From Pyrus communis (lineage: Eukaryota; Streptophyta; Magnoliopsida; Rosales; Rosaceae): a stretch of 64,000 nucleotides of DNA. A model generated the notes under the pieces. It was not told the origin of the DNA and did not search any database. It worked only from the letters and a program-made list of their open reading frames with translations. The stretch lies in assembly GCF_963583255.1 (NCBI RefSeq), contig NC_084816.1, positions 5,431,100 through 5,495,099 on the forward strand, in the 5' to 3' direction. How positions within the stretch are numbered: position 1 is the first letter of the stretch; every line of letters starts with the position of its first letter. The position numbers and the translations under genes are program-made. Below, one piece after another: positions 22,071 through 37,516 of the stretch.

Positions 22071-23527
22071 TGGAGATGTGGTTCTCAATGGAATAATGAG
22101 ATTAATTTCACAAGCAATCTGCAGGAGACGGTACAACTTGTTAAAGTAAGCAATTTCGTAATACAACCAGTAAAAAAAATAAAAAATCTAGTCTGCAGAA
22201 TTCATACCATATATGAGACAAAAATATTCCCAATATATCGAGTACGTCTTGAAAGTAAAACCTCGATTTGCTTTTCCAAATTTTAAACCGGAAAATTGAG
22301 GATTCGTATGATAACAATTTCATTTTTAATTTTTACATAAAGAAAAAAAACCTTAATTAATGAAATTGTAATCAAACAAGATATCTGGTATGGAAAGATT
22401 GCGAGTCTGGGCCAAACCTGGGAGCATAGGGTCTATTAAGTTATGGATTTTACCAAATAGATTGGAGGCTAAACCAAATCTACTATGCCCAAGCATATTC
22501 CATATTGCTTAATAAATAAGTAAAGATTTGACCAACTCTATATTAAAAAAACTAACCGGCTGAAAACCCATAAGAGAGATAAAGCCCAATTGTCTGAATA
22601 GAAGTCTGGTTATGTATATATTAATGCAAAGGTGTGGTTCGCAGTTACTATCAGTCGGGCTCATATTGCCAAACCAGATTGGCGTGTAAGTTACGGAGCT
22701 ATTACTATCAAGATGGTGAGCACATATTGTCAATTGGGCTAATATTACGATTACACTCAAATTTAAGGGGATAAAATATAATTTTACCCATAAAATCTAA
22801 ATTACATGTTAATGAAATTTTTTTTGACAACTAATATAGGGTGAAAAGACATTTTTATCTTCTATCACAAAAAAAAAATTAAGAACACCAACGTAATTTC
22901 ACAAAACAAATTAATGTTTTTTGTTTACGCCTCAACTATAGGTGATTTTATCATCTCTAATTAAAAAAATAAAATCAATAAATAAACATCTCTCCCCACC
23001 CTCAAGTTCTTTCTTCTCTCCTTCAATTTTAAAAATAAAAGTAAAATATTTCACGCACTGTGTATGAGCATATACTAGTATTTATAATAATTATGCATAG
23101 GTCAATAAAGCATGCAGTTTAAGCTAGTTAGGACATAACTATTATTCCCTTCTCTTTTCACTTTATTCCATCCTTATATATAATATATCATTAATTTCTA
23201 TTATTGATAAGTGCCCAATTTATTATCAAGATTCACATGATCTATATATTTTTCTTTTTCATTTTAAAGTATTGCAAACAACTTTTACTGACACATCCCA
23301 ACAGAAATCAAGGCATGTTGGCCGACACCCGAAGGTGACGTAACCAAAAGGTAAGTGATGAGTAGTTAAAACGTACATATACATGCCATGACAATATATA
23401 AATCTCAACAATATAATAGCATTTTTAAAATGAAATAAAACATGACATGATAGGCACAATCTTAATTCAAAAGCATTTGTGAAAACTATAAAACCTTTAT
23501 ATAAAAACAAATGTTCACTCACTAATA
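22071..23527. other. Upstream region of the TIR gene
   Basis: An AT-rich stretch with the promoter and leader of the minus-strand TIR gene next to 22071. No exon, tRNA or complete transposon is recognised. The open frame at 23259-23522 has no known domain. Confidence 0.4.
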
Positions 23528-23627
23528 TGTAGTCAGATCGTAGTCTCTTAGTCTTGCTTTACCTCGTAACTCCTCGGAATAATTATCTCCTCTAGCTGAA
23601 ACAACTATAGTAATTAATTTATTAACA
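23528..23627. repeat. 100-bp direct repeat, left copy
   Basis: It begins TGTAGTCAGATCGTAG and ends TTTATTAACA. It matches 25529-25628 in the same orientation with roughly ten differences. The TG...CA ends are those of a small LTR, but no matching target duplication is visible outside the pair. Confidence 0.75.
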
Positions 23628-25528
23628 CATATACGAGTCAGGACGTTGGAAATAGCCTAGGAGGGTTCTGGTCGAAACCCAAAAGTCAACGGTCAGACTG
23701 CAAAGTCAACGGGTCACGGATCCGAGTCAAACCGGGTCAGTCAACCCGGGTCAGGTCAAAGGGTTTGGGTTGGATCCAATGGGTCTGGGCCTAGCCGTTG
23801 GGCTGGGTTCTAAGGTCCGCCGGCCTGGGCTCACTAGGGTTTTGGGTTAGGGTCAACGGGCCTAAGGCCCTAACAGGAAGGGCCCAAGGGCCTTTAGTTC
23901 ACTAAACTAAATTAAACAAAACAATTTAATTAAAGGGTTGGGCTGGGTTTTCAAACGGCCTAAGGCCCGAGTTCTTCGAACGGCCCGAAGGCCTTGGTGT
24001 TGCTGGGTCAGGACGAGCCGGCCCAACGGCCTGGTCTCGACGGGAAACAAGGGACGCCGGAGCTTTCCCAGCTCCGGCCGATGATGAACAACAACCCTAG
24101 GGTCCGATATAGGCATAAAAATGAAGAGGGAGGTGAGAGGAGTAGTTTGGTACCTTTAGTTCGCCGTGAAAAGGATCGGAGGTGACCGGATTCTGGGTTT
24201 GAAGGTCACGGGTGCGCCGGGGTCTTTGGGTGGGTTCTGGGTGTCTCGGAGCTTGCAGAGACGAGGAGGAGTGAGGGAGAGAGACCACGAACCCGATGGT
24301 GATGGCGCGCCGTCGTCGGGGTGTGGGTGTGTGTAGTTGGGTACGTGAGGGTAGCTCGGGGAGGGTGAGAGCGTGAGGGATAGAGAGGTGAGTGAGATCT
24401 GAGAGCACTTCCAGGAAGCCTATTCACTATTTAATCCACCATAAATAGTAACTTAACTGTCTTTTTCATCTCCATACCATTACACTTGAATAACCTTGTA
24501 ATAAAATATTTATTTTTTTAAATAATACAAAATAATTTTATATGTAGTTTCGAATATAATTTTTAATCAATTTCGTTGTACCATTTTCTATTAAAAAATT
24601 AATTTTTTTATTTTTTCTTTTCACATGGTGCAACACATCATTCCAAAATCTTTTTTTATTATTATTTTTTTTCTTCATTTCACATGGTGCCAACGCACCA
24701 TTCCAAAAGCACCAAAACTCCTTCTTTTCAACCTGTGTTCCCCCCCCCCCAACGCACCCAAACTCTCCTCGCCTCTCTTCCTCCATCTTCACCACCCCAC
24801 TACCGCCTCTCTTCCTCCATCTTCACCGTCCCACCCACCTCAGCCTTCATCAACGGTCCCGATCTTCCCCACTTCCTAACCAAACTCTCTATCTCTCCTT
24901 TTTCCCCCAAAAACAAATCTCAAATCGTGCGATCTAGGCGCACCAGTGGAAGGAGGAGGATCGCGAAGGGGCGAAGGCAGTGTGGGGTGCGGCGGCAGCT
25001 GCGGCGGAGGAGGGACTAGATTACTACCATTTGACTGTGGGTGTTCATCAACCTCGGCGACGAACTTCGGCGAGAGCCGTTGAGTTCGAACCCTGGGTTT
25101 TACAGTTTTTTTAATTTTACTTTTTTTTTTATTAATTTTATATTATGGCTGATGTCGCCCTGATGTCAGCCTACTTCATGTTGCCTTCGGGCTCTCAGGC
25201 TAGCAACTCGTGTCAGGCCTCTCCCTCGACCCTGCTCGGGCTCCATCGCCAGCAAACGCTGGGCTTGGTTGCTCGGGCTCTCTGCCACTGTTCGCAGGCC
25301 TGTCCCTCGGGGGAGAGCACACGCTGGAAGTGCTCTGAGAGAGAGTAGCTGAGAAGAGAGAGATAAGGGGAGTGAGTTGAGAGGCTGCCACGTGGCAGCA
25401 TCGGGGAGAAAGAGAATCAAGATAAAGGGTCTTGATTTAATTAGGATAAGGGACCAAATTGAAACTTCCACAACACTTTGGGGCAATTTAAGAAGTTACA
25501 ATACTTTTCTTGGGTGGGGTTTAATATA
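23628..25528. mobile_element. GC-rich 1.9-kb insert between direct repeats, possible TRIM-like or other transposon-derived DNA
   Basis: The base composition changes sharply. 23690-24410 is dense in GGGTCAACCC-like and GGCCTGGG motifs, unlike the AT-rich neighbours. A second GC-rich patch lies at 24900-25400. Several overlapping frames are open on both strands because of low-complexity Pro/Ser/Arg content; none shows a transposase, gag or reverse transcriptase. A tRNA primer site after the left repeat is not recognisable. I can only call it a foreign-looking insert. Confidence 0.4.
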
Positions 25529-25628
25529 TGTAGTCGGATCATAGTCTTCTAGCCTTGCTTGACCTTGTACCTCCTTGGAATAATTATCTCCTCTAGCTGA
25601 AACAAATATAGTAATTAATTTATTAACA
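25529..25628. repeat. 100-bp direct repeat, right copy
   Basis: It begins TGTAGTCGGATCATAG and ends TTTATTAACA, and pairs with 23528-23627. It is preceded by TGGGTGGGGTTTAATATA, weakly like a polypurine tract. Confidence 0.75.
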
Positions 25629-26049
25629 CTACGAAAAGCTAGGAAAATCCCCTTATAGTTTGCTCAAACAGAGGATTTAAATATACGAAAAAATTCTACA
25701 CGATGTCACGGACACATACACATCGACCACGCACCGCCACATGGTCGCATGCCCTCACGCACCGCCAGCTTGCGGCCCCACGAGCAGGTCACGCGCCTAC
25801 ACGCGCTGGCAGATAACAGGGGAATATCCCGTCAGATTTGACGGAGACGTCTGTTAACGGCGTTACCTTAACAGCATCAGAATATTCCGTGAACCTTAAC
25901 GAAATATTCCTCCTTCCCCGGTTGTCCTCTGCCGTCACTGTCTGGTTTGCTTGATTCTGCAAATTTTGCCAAATTTTTTGTAAAAATTTTAAAACTTCAT
26001 ATCTTCCTCGTTTCTCAACCATTTTTGAAATACTTATATATGGAAATGA
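25629..26049. other. Sequence replacing the 3' half of subtilase copy A
   Basis: About 420 bp of moderately GC-rich DNA with no similarity visible to subtilase exons. It begins where the PDLCAPG exon of copy A breaks off near 26050, so it borders a deletion or insertion breakpoint. Confidence 0.4.
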
Positions 26050-28674
<2,625 letters not shown>

Positions 28675-29504
28675 TGTCATTTTCTCAAGGTGAAGATATA
28701 GGACTTTATATACTGGGACTAAATGGGGCAGTATCTCTTCATCTACAGGAAACATCCAACAGTTATTTTCTTAGTTACATATTGTAAATGTCAATTTACT
28801 TAGGAATTGGCTAATTTCCTAGACTTGTAATTGTGTCCATGTTTCGTAGATTTAGGCAGATTAATTTGGGGCACAAGACTTATTCAGATTGAGCAGAGGG
28901 TCGACTACGTCTACAAGGTAATTTGCATCTGCAAATCATATTAGGAAAACTATATTTTTGTTCTTAAGTTTTATAAGTAATGAAATTCTTAAAATTCAAT
29001 TGGCAAAATTGTTTTCTTTCTTTTCACGTTAAAATCAATTCTCTTATTTCTTATTCTCTGAGGAACGTGATTTTCTTGTGATAAAAACGAAGCTTGAAAA
29101 CCTTTGTTACTTTTGCAAAAACTGATTTGAGAGTGAATTAGAATTATAAAGCAACTTTGTGACATGCATGCTTGTTTGTGGATAATCGATTCGAAAGAGT
29201 TCAAGCAAGGACTGTGTAAGGCAAGACAAAAGTATCGGGTAGATTCTTGTTTAGGGTTTATCTTTCTGAGTCCTATAATACTCCATCCTTAGTGGATTTC
29301 CAGAGGTTTTTGCCCGTTGGGTTTTTTCCTCATGCCATTGGGTACAAAAATCCTCGTGTTCATTTACTTCTTTGCAAGATTTTATTAGTTTGATTTAGGA
29401 TTGAAATCTTTGTTCAATCCTATTCCGTTTATCTGCTTATTCTAGTGTCCAATAAAAGGAACTGTAAAAGGTTTCATTGGTGTGACCTTATTCCCATAAC
29501 CTGT
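28675..29504. other. Spacer upstream of subtilase copy A
   Basis: A minus-strand TATATAAA lies at about 28704-28711, roughly 30 bp upstream of the copy A start codon. Beyond that the region is AT-rich and without a supported gene. A pyrimidine-rich block near 29270-29340 is vaguely like the 3' part of a copia LTR, but I cannot define ends. Confidence 0.4.
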
Positions 29505-29687
29505 AGTGCAGAATGAGTCTAACTCTGCCTAATGATAGCTCAGCATAGAAACTTTATGTAAATCTTCTTTATAAGCGTCATACACTAGCCCGGTGTTTAT
29601 AGCTTTTTTAGGATTGATTTGTCCATATCCATAAGCAAATTCACTGGTGGAAATGTTGTTGCTATCATTTGTGTTTTGTGATCCAAG
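29505..29687 (-). pseudogene. Orphan subtilase exon-10 fragment
   Basis: A stretch translating as NDSNNISTSEFAYGYGQINP and INTGLVYDAYKED matches the first part of the last exon of the array's subtilases. The acceptor AG that precedes this exon in the other copies is lost (GCATGCAA instead of GCATGTAG). A 1-bp insertion in the EEDY codons shifts the frame, so stop codons follow. No other exon of this copy is nearby, so it is a leftover of a fifth duplicate. Confidence 0.75.
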
Positions 29688-30137
29688 TTGCATGCATAAA
29701 AGAGAGTTGCTAGCTGGTCACATTTTTTAGATTCAAACTGAACTGAACAAGCGATCGCAATCACGATATCATACCAGTAGTCGCTGTAGGCCAAAATTCA
29801 GAAGGATCATTGCTTCGCATTGCAGCAAATTCAGGACCAACGTTCATGAATTTTTTGTTCAGGATCAAATCTTCAACTGGGCCAAAATCCAGGGACCAAC
29901 GCTCCACTTTTCTTCAATTATAAGCCAAACATATATCAAAATGCATACAAAATGCTATCAAGTTTTATTATGAAAGAAATAAACTAACAAAGATACTGAA
30001 ATAACATGTCCAAGAACAATGCCTTGTCAAGGAAAGGAAAGCAAACTGACATTAGGTATATGTATGCTGCCATTAAACTTTGAACTAAAATTCTTTTATT
30101 ATTGTAGACCATTTGAAAATGTAAGTCTCATCAATAC
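29688..30137. other. Short spacer between subtilase relics
   Basis: AT-rich, about 450 bp. It contains a run near 29820-29910 with the repeated phrase AGGACCAACG/GGGACCAACG. No gene is recognised. Confidence 0.35.
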
Positions 30138-31942
<1,805 letters not shown>

Positions 31943-31974
31943 CTGAAAAATAAGCATTAATTTTGGTGACAAAA

Positions 31975-32465
31975 CTCGAACGGAGTCTAGACTGGGTTCA
32001 ACGCGTATTTGTCCTGAGTGTAGCTTTTTGTCTCAATGCCAAAAGATGGCTCGAGAGAAAGAGAGAGTAGACGTGCCATTGTTTGAGGCTGCCTACAAAA
32101 AGTGCTTGTGTTTGAGTGTGTGTTAATATGATTTCTGAACCAAATGATTATGCATCGAGTGGGATGTTGATTCGATTAAGTTATTTTATGTGCCTCAAGT
32201 GAACGAGGACTTAAAATTTAGTGTAACTTCGTGTATGCTTGCCTATAAAGTAAATGAAAGCGAAATAGAAACTAAAACAAGAAACAAAGTGTAATTATTT
32301 CAGACGAAGTGAAGATTATAAATGTTTACAAAAGTAAAATCTAGACCAAGCTACTTGTAACTATTTCAAATGAAGTCAAGATTATAAACGTTCACAAAAG
32401 TAAAATCTAGACCAAGCTACATAACTTGTAATGTAAATTGACTGGAAATGTAAAAAAGCAATAAA
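31975..32465. repeat. Dispersed repeat R1, copy 1
   Basis: About 490 bp similar over its length to 39410-39870, same orientation. Shared blocks include GTGAACGAGGACTTAAAATT, AGTAAAATCTAGACCAAGC and ATGTAAATTGACTGGAAATG. Copy 1 also has an internal tandem duplication of the ATTATAAACGTTCACAAAAG-type block at about 32325-32420. No protein domain is seen; it could be part of an LTR. Confidence 0.75.
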
Positions 32466-33089
32466 GTTTTAGTAAGTTTTAGAGTGAAATGAGATGATCG
32501 TCCAAGCTCTGATTTTGTGCTTCAAAGTTGGTGGGCCGAAGTCATACGACTTTTGAGTATAAAAAAATGGATAGACCTCATAATGGGCCTTGTTTTTATT
32601 TATGGCCCAAACAAGTATGCCATATTTTTTGTATGGGAATTTTCTTTTTCTCAATTTATGTATAGTTTCATCATTCTTATTGGAGGAATTTTCACAACAC
32701 TTTAAAGCAACAAATCTAAAAAATGAGGTGGTTTGAATGAGCCTGTACCATTACTAAACAAGTGTTTAACCGTGTTTATCCTTACACTCTCACATTCTGT
32801 GTTCAAATACTCCTTTCCTTTTATATATTTAAAACCTCGACAGTACCAGGATGATTTCATTGAAATATCCAAAAAAAAAAAAAAAAAAAACAAAGTTACA
32901 CCTAGTAGGGGATATAAATTTTCCCTCATCAAAAGTTAACCACACTCTTGAAAAGAAACAAAACATACAAGCAGGGGGAATCTGAAACCTAACCCCCTCT
33001 CAAACAAAGCCTAACTAATAGGTAAGAACCTGTAGTGCAAAACACCAAAAGCAAATGATTAGGAAAACAAAACCATAAATCAAGAAGGT
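32466..33089. other. Spacer with poly-A tract
   Basis: A plus-strand A18 run lies at about 32871-32890, and the rest is AT-rich without a gene. Next to 33089 it may include the 3' trailer of the LINE relic. Confidence 0.4.
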
Positions 33090-33790
33090 GATACAAAATT
33101 GTAAGCCGGGATTCCTAAAAAATATGACCACAGACATGGAATAATTGGCAAGGGCGGCGTGCGATGCCAAACGATTGTCGAGGGGAGTAGCCCTATGTTA
33201 GCTAATCGGCCAGCAATAACATTCCCTTCCTGAAAAATATGAGAGCAAACGAAAATCCATTTTCTGTAGAAGAGAAAGACAATTTTTCCAGCGAATCTGT
33301 AGCAGCCACAGAGAGAAGGGGGTGGGGGGTGTTGTGGGTTTTGGAAAACCTAGAAACAAAACAAGCAATCATGTTGGAAGAGTCACTTTGAAGCCACAGA
33401 TTTTTCCAACTCTGTGCACATGCCAACTCAACAGCGAGGATGACAGCATTAAGCTCTGCATAGAAAGAAATGGTGTGATATCCACACATCCATTTTTACT
33501 TCTCACACATCTCTTGTTAATTTTTGTCATTCGATCTTCTTCAATTCATTCGATTCGACGGTCGAAAATTAAAAAAGTGTATAAGAAGTAAAAAAGTGTG
33601 TGTAGATATCACATCCCTAGAAAGAAGTATGTGGTGTCCAAAACCCTGGAAAAAAAGTTAGCAAGAAAATAACCTGAAGAACCTTGGAAGACCCCACCAG
33701 ACACTGCTAGACCTAGATTACCCGTAGCAAGACTGTCTGTGTTCACCTTAATCCAAGAATAGGGAGGAGGATGCCAAATCGCCCCTCCCT
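33090..33790 (-). mobile_element. LINE-type retrotransposon relic: RNase H (RVT_3) domain
   Basis: Read on the minus strand, broken frames carry the RNase H domain found at the C-terminus of plant LINE polyproteins. WIKVNTDSLATGNLGLAVSGGVF is near 33760-33690. AELNAVILAVELACA and LWLQSDSS follow at 33450-33380. ADxLANIGLLP and a terminal GIPAYNFV lie near 33220-33090. The catalytic Asp/Glu/Asp positions (NTD, AELNA, QSDS) are recognisable, but the frame shifts and there is no upstream endonuclease or reverse transcriptase. It is a dead fragment inserted between subtilase copies B and C. Confidence 0.75.
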
Positions 33791-34217
33791 AATATAGTTG
33801 TGTTAAACAGATCCAAAATACTTGTAGTTTGATTGTTAATGTCACTCTCTTCTTATTTCTTAATTTTGAGCTAGTTTTAATTAATAGAAAAAAGTAAAAA
33901 AAAAAAAAAAAGGAAGATAAGAAATGGATTTTCATTGCTTTTTATTCCTCAAAACCCATTAAAAATCTAAATCTTTATTATTTCTCATGTACCATGTTCT
34001 GAACATATGCAGACACCTTTGATCATCCCTAGCTGTGAACATATGCATAAACAACAATTGGACTTCTAACACTGTAAATACCATCTGACCAAACCAGTGA
34101 TCCAGATACTTGTGATTGATCTCTTACACCGCTTCCAACAACGGTTACATCAAAATCCTTCTCCTCATTCAAGGAGTCGAATGACAGAACCTCAGGCACT
34201 ACTTTGATATCCACTTT

Positions 34218-37123
34218 CTAATCCGAGAGGATTTTGGCCTTGTAAGTGGAGTTTGCGAGACCAACATTTTTAACTCTTCTGTGAAAATTAATCGAAAAAG
34301 GTTTCAATACTTCAACTTGAGCTCCCATTGAAGGGTAATTGTGATCCTTTACAAATCCTCTAGCAGTTGGGCATGTGCTGTTATCTCCAGATATTTTTCT
34401 AACTGTGCCTTCATCATAGATTGTGCACAGCAACTTTATGTAATCTTCTTCAGAAGCATCATAGACTAGCCCCGGATTAATAGCATTTACAGGATTTATA
34501 TGTCCGGATCCATAAGCAAATGCACCATTTGAAACATCGTTGTCGGTATCGTTCATGGGCCAAGCTACATGCATAATAAAGGATTTAATACCATAGTTAA
34601 GAAATCAAAATGAGACTTATTATGAAGCAAAAGAAATTATGAAGACATTACCAGTTGTCATAATAGATGATTTGATAGCTGTAGCAGACCAATCAGGGTG
34701 GAATGCTTTAACATATGCGGCTACCCCTGCAGCGTGGGGGCAAGCCATGGAGGTACCAGATGCTATATTGTATTTTGCACGCCTCTTATCATCCGGAAAG
34801 TCGGTGATAGGAAGAACGGGTGGAAACGCAGCCAAAATTTCATACCCCGGGGCACTTATATCCGGCTGAAACACATTAGGACACTGTAATTTTTAATACT
34901 ATATTTATAATTTATGAGATATTTATGATATAAAACGGAAGGTGACACAAAACATATACCTTGACTAAATCGGGTAAAATTCCATTAGGTCCACGTGATG
35001 AGAAGAACAGGACTGTAGGTGCAGCAGGATCTTTTGCGACTTCACTTTTAAGTATGTTTCCTTGAGGATCTCTATAAAATAACAGAAGCACTCAATCATT
35101 GAAAGAGAGCAAATATGACAAGACGGTTGCTTGTTCGGTATCCGAAAGAATCTGTACCTGGTGGAATTCATGTAGGATCTGACAACATTATACTCTTCTT
35201 TCTTTAAAGGTGCTGAGGCTAATGTGGGAATGACGGCAATATTAACTTCAAATGGATTAAATAAAATTGAACCGAGCGCACCAGCCGTGTTTGCCCCTAT
35301 AACTCCAGTGACGTTATCGCATACCACTATCTTTCCCTTAACTAAATCATCTACCAGGCAACCCTCTTCACATTGTCTGAAATGCAACAAGAAGTCAGTA
35401 GTTGCTTAACAATTCATTTACGTCATTTTAATTTGAGAAGAAATGACACAAGAATCACCTAGCATCATCTTCGGTGCAATTTTTCGTTGCAGCATCTTTT
35501 CCGTGTATCAGAGGAAAACTTGTTCCATTTAATGTGAACATGTTAATCCAGTCATCCCCCTGTTAGAGTGAAGACAATTAAAAAAATATAACAGAAAATC
35601 ATAAAAAAAAAAAAAAAAAAGAAGACAAGTATATACTAAAAAATTTATTTCGAGGATACAGGACGTTGTTGATGACATACAGCTACTGTCTTTCCATTGC
35701 CAATAACAACCTTGTCCACAAAAAGCCGATCAATGCTACTTGCTGCCACTGTCAATATCCATGGTGCTACACTGGTCACAGAAGCAACAAACGGGCCCAA
35801 GTTGCCTCCAGCCTGCGAAACCAGTATCCCTTTTTTCATTGCATGAAAAGCATCAATTGCTACAACGTCCTGATGAATCGAAGTTAGCCAGTCGGATACA
35901 AGTGAAATAGAAATAATGTTGACTCCATCAGCAATAGCATCATCGTAAGCAGCCAGTAAATTGTGATCTCTGCATGGATCACAGACTTTATATGCAACAA
36001 GTCTCGCAGCAGGAACGCCTCCTCTTGCAGTGCCGTTTGCTAGTCCATAAAAGGTTACATCCTTAACAGCACTGCCCGCCACTGTGGACGATGTGTGAGT
36101 TCCATGACCAATATCATCCCTTGCAGACTCTGATGTGTAATATCGAGCTCCAATGAGCTTGCTGCAAAATAAGTACTTCATAATATTGGTGTCATCTTCG
36201 TAACTACAAAGCTAAAACCATTATTATAAAAATAAAAATAAAAAAGAAATCTTCAACTTGTTATTTTGTTTTAATGCCTTTAAAAATTAGTTAGCAAAAA
36301 AAAAAAAAAAAATCAAAAAACAGTTTGGAGTCCCCAGAGTTTTTAAATTAGTTACAAAAATAGCCCACCAACGTGGTAGTGCCAATACCACACCATGTTA
36401 ACTGAATTATTTGGTATTTTAGCATGGTAATGGTAACAAATTTTGCTATACCAAACGTTTGGTATGGTAATTGCTATGGGGGTTTTAGTACAGTTAATGT
36501 ACCAAACCCAGCCTTTAAATTTGGTAGTGCCCTTGGACAGGATTGATTCCTAAATAATTTTGTTTCTATCTGTTTACTCTTTCTGTCAAGAATAATAGCT
36601 GAAAGAAACTATCAGTTGCCTGATGCACAACGAAGTACCTACAAAAGATTCTAAATGTAAGTGATGATACATAAGAGAACATACTTATTGCAAGTGAAAT
36701 TTTTTCTGCCGTCGCAAACACCTTTCCAATGCTTTGGAGCAGGACCTAGACCTTCATCTATAAAGCTCTCAGATTCAGGCCAGACTCCAGAATCAAACAA
36801 AGCAACAATAACATCACTCTGAAGTTGGGAAGAATTTCGACTGGCCATTTCAGTTAAACCCATAAAGTCCCAAGATCTTGTTGTTTGACGTTGGAACATT
36901 CGGCTTGGAAAGACAGAGACTACTTCCTTCATGTCTACAATCCACAGTTAAATAACATGATAAATTCTCAAATCAAACCATATTATTCTTTTCAAATGGT
37001 AAAAACAAGTATCTCAGAGCACTCACTCGCAATTTTCTCACTTTCCTGGTGGGTCAGTCTGGCAGCAAATCCATTGAAACTCCTTTTGTAACTTCTTACC
37101 AATAAATTTTCTGGAGAACTGAG

Positions 37124-37180
<57 letters not shown>

Positions 37181-37516
37181 ATGAAAACTAGCTTATAAGT
37201 TATAACGACAATCGAAATGAGAAGGTAAAGATCTAGATAGACTACCCATCCTGAACAACACTGTGTAGAATACTAAGGTGGTGAGCCAACGGTGAGTACG
37301 CCGGATCTCCATCAGGAAGGGACCCCATGTACACAATATAGACCTGCATAAAAAAGAAAGAGCATTAATGTTATCAAGCAAAATTGAAGCCGATTGTTTT
37401 CTTATACAAATGATTCACACCTTTCTATCTTCATCGGTGGCTTTGCATAATAAGCTCATGCTCAGAATAAAAATGGAGAAAACAGAATAAAACGCAACAG
37501 CCCCTTTCTTTGCCAT
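34218..37516 (-). CDS. Cucumisin-like subtilase, copy C: complete catalytic domain, early stop in Fn3-like domain
   Basis: Secreted S8 serine protease of the plant SBT/cucumisin type. Ten exons: 37516-37421 (signal peptide [14 protein letters not shown]), 37343-37246 and 37118-37027 (I9), 36934-36685 (Asp exon, FDSGVWPES), 36161-35681 (GHGTHT, oxyanion Asn in GGNLGP), 35559-35459, 35376-35158 (PA domain), 35071-34960, 34865-34652 ([11 protein letters not shown]) and 34564-34218. All junctions keep phase and GT-AG borders. The catalytic triad is intact, with DSG instead of the usual DTG. A TAG at 34218-34220 interrupts ILSD/KVDIKV. The same frame stays open beyond it to 34029, where the family normally ends (VRSPIVVYAY). 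Product as written 669 aa; about 732 if the stop were absent. It may be a truncated enzyme, a pseudogene or a sequence error. A TATATAA box (37566-37572, minus) precedes the start by about 50 bp. Confidence 0.8.
37129..37178. repeat. (GA)n microsatellite in subtilase C intron 2
   Basis: About 25 uninterrupted GA units within the intron between exons 2 and 3. It is likely length-variable. Confidence 0.95.

Noticed and set aside
23900..25490. Several long overlapping frames on both strands in the GC-rich block
   Set aside because: Open frames on both strands come from GC-rich low-complexity sequence. No domain or splice chain supports a gene.
29215..29470. Possible copia LTR fragment
   Set aside because: A few pyrimidine-rich phrases recall copia LTRs, but no ends, primer site or second copy could be found.
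36350..36540. Possible MITE with GGTATGGTA / TACCATACC motifs upstream of the subtilase C fourth exon
   Set aside because: The repeated TTTGGTA phrases are suggestive, but no clear terminal inverted repeat pair or target duplication could be defined.
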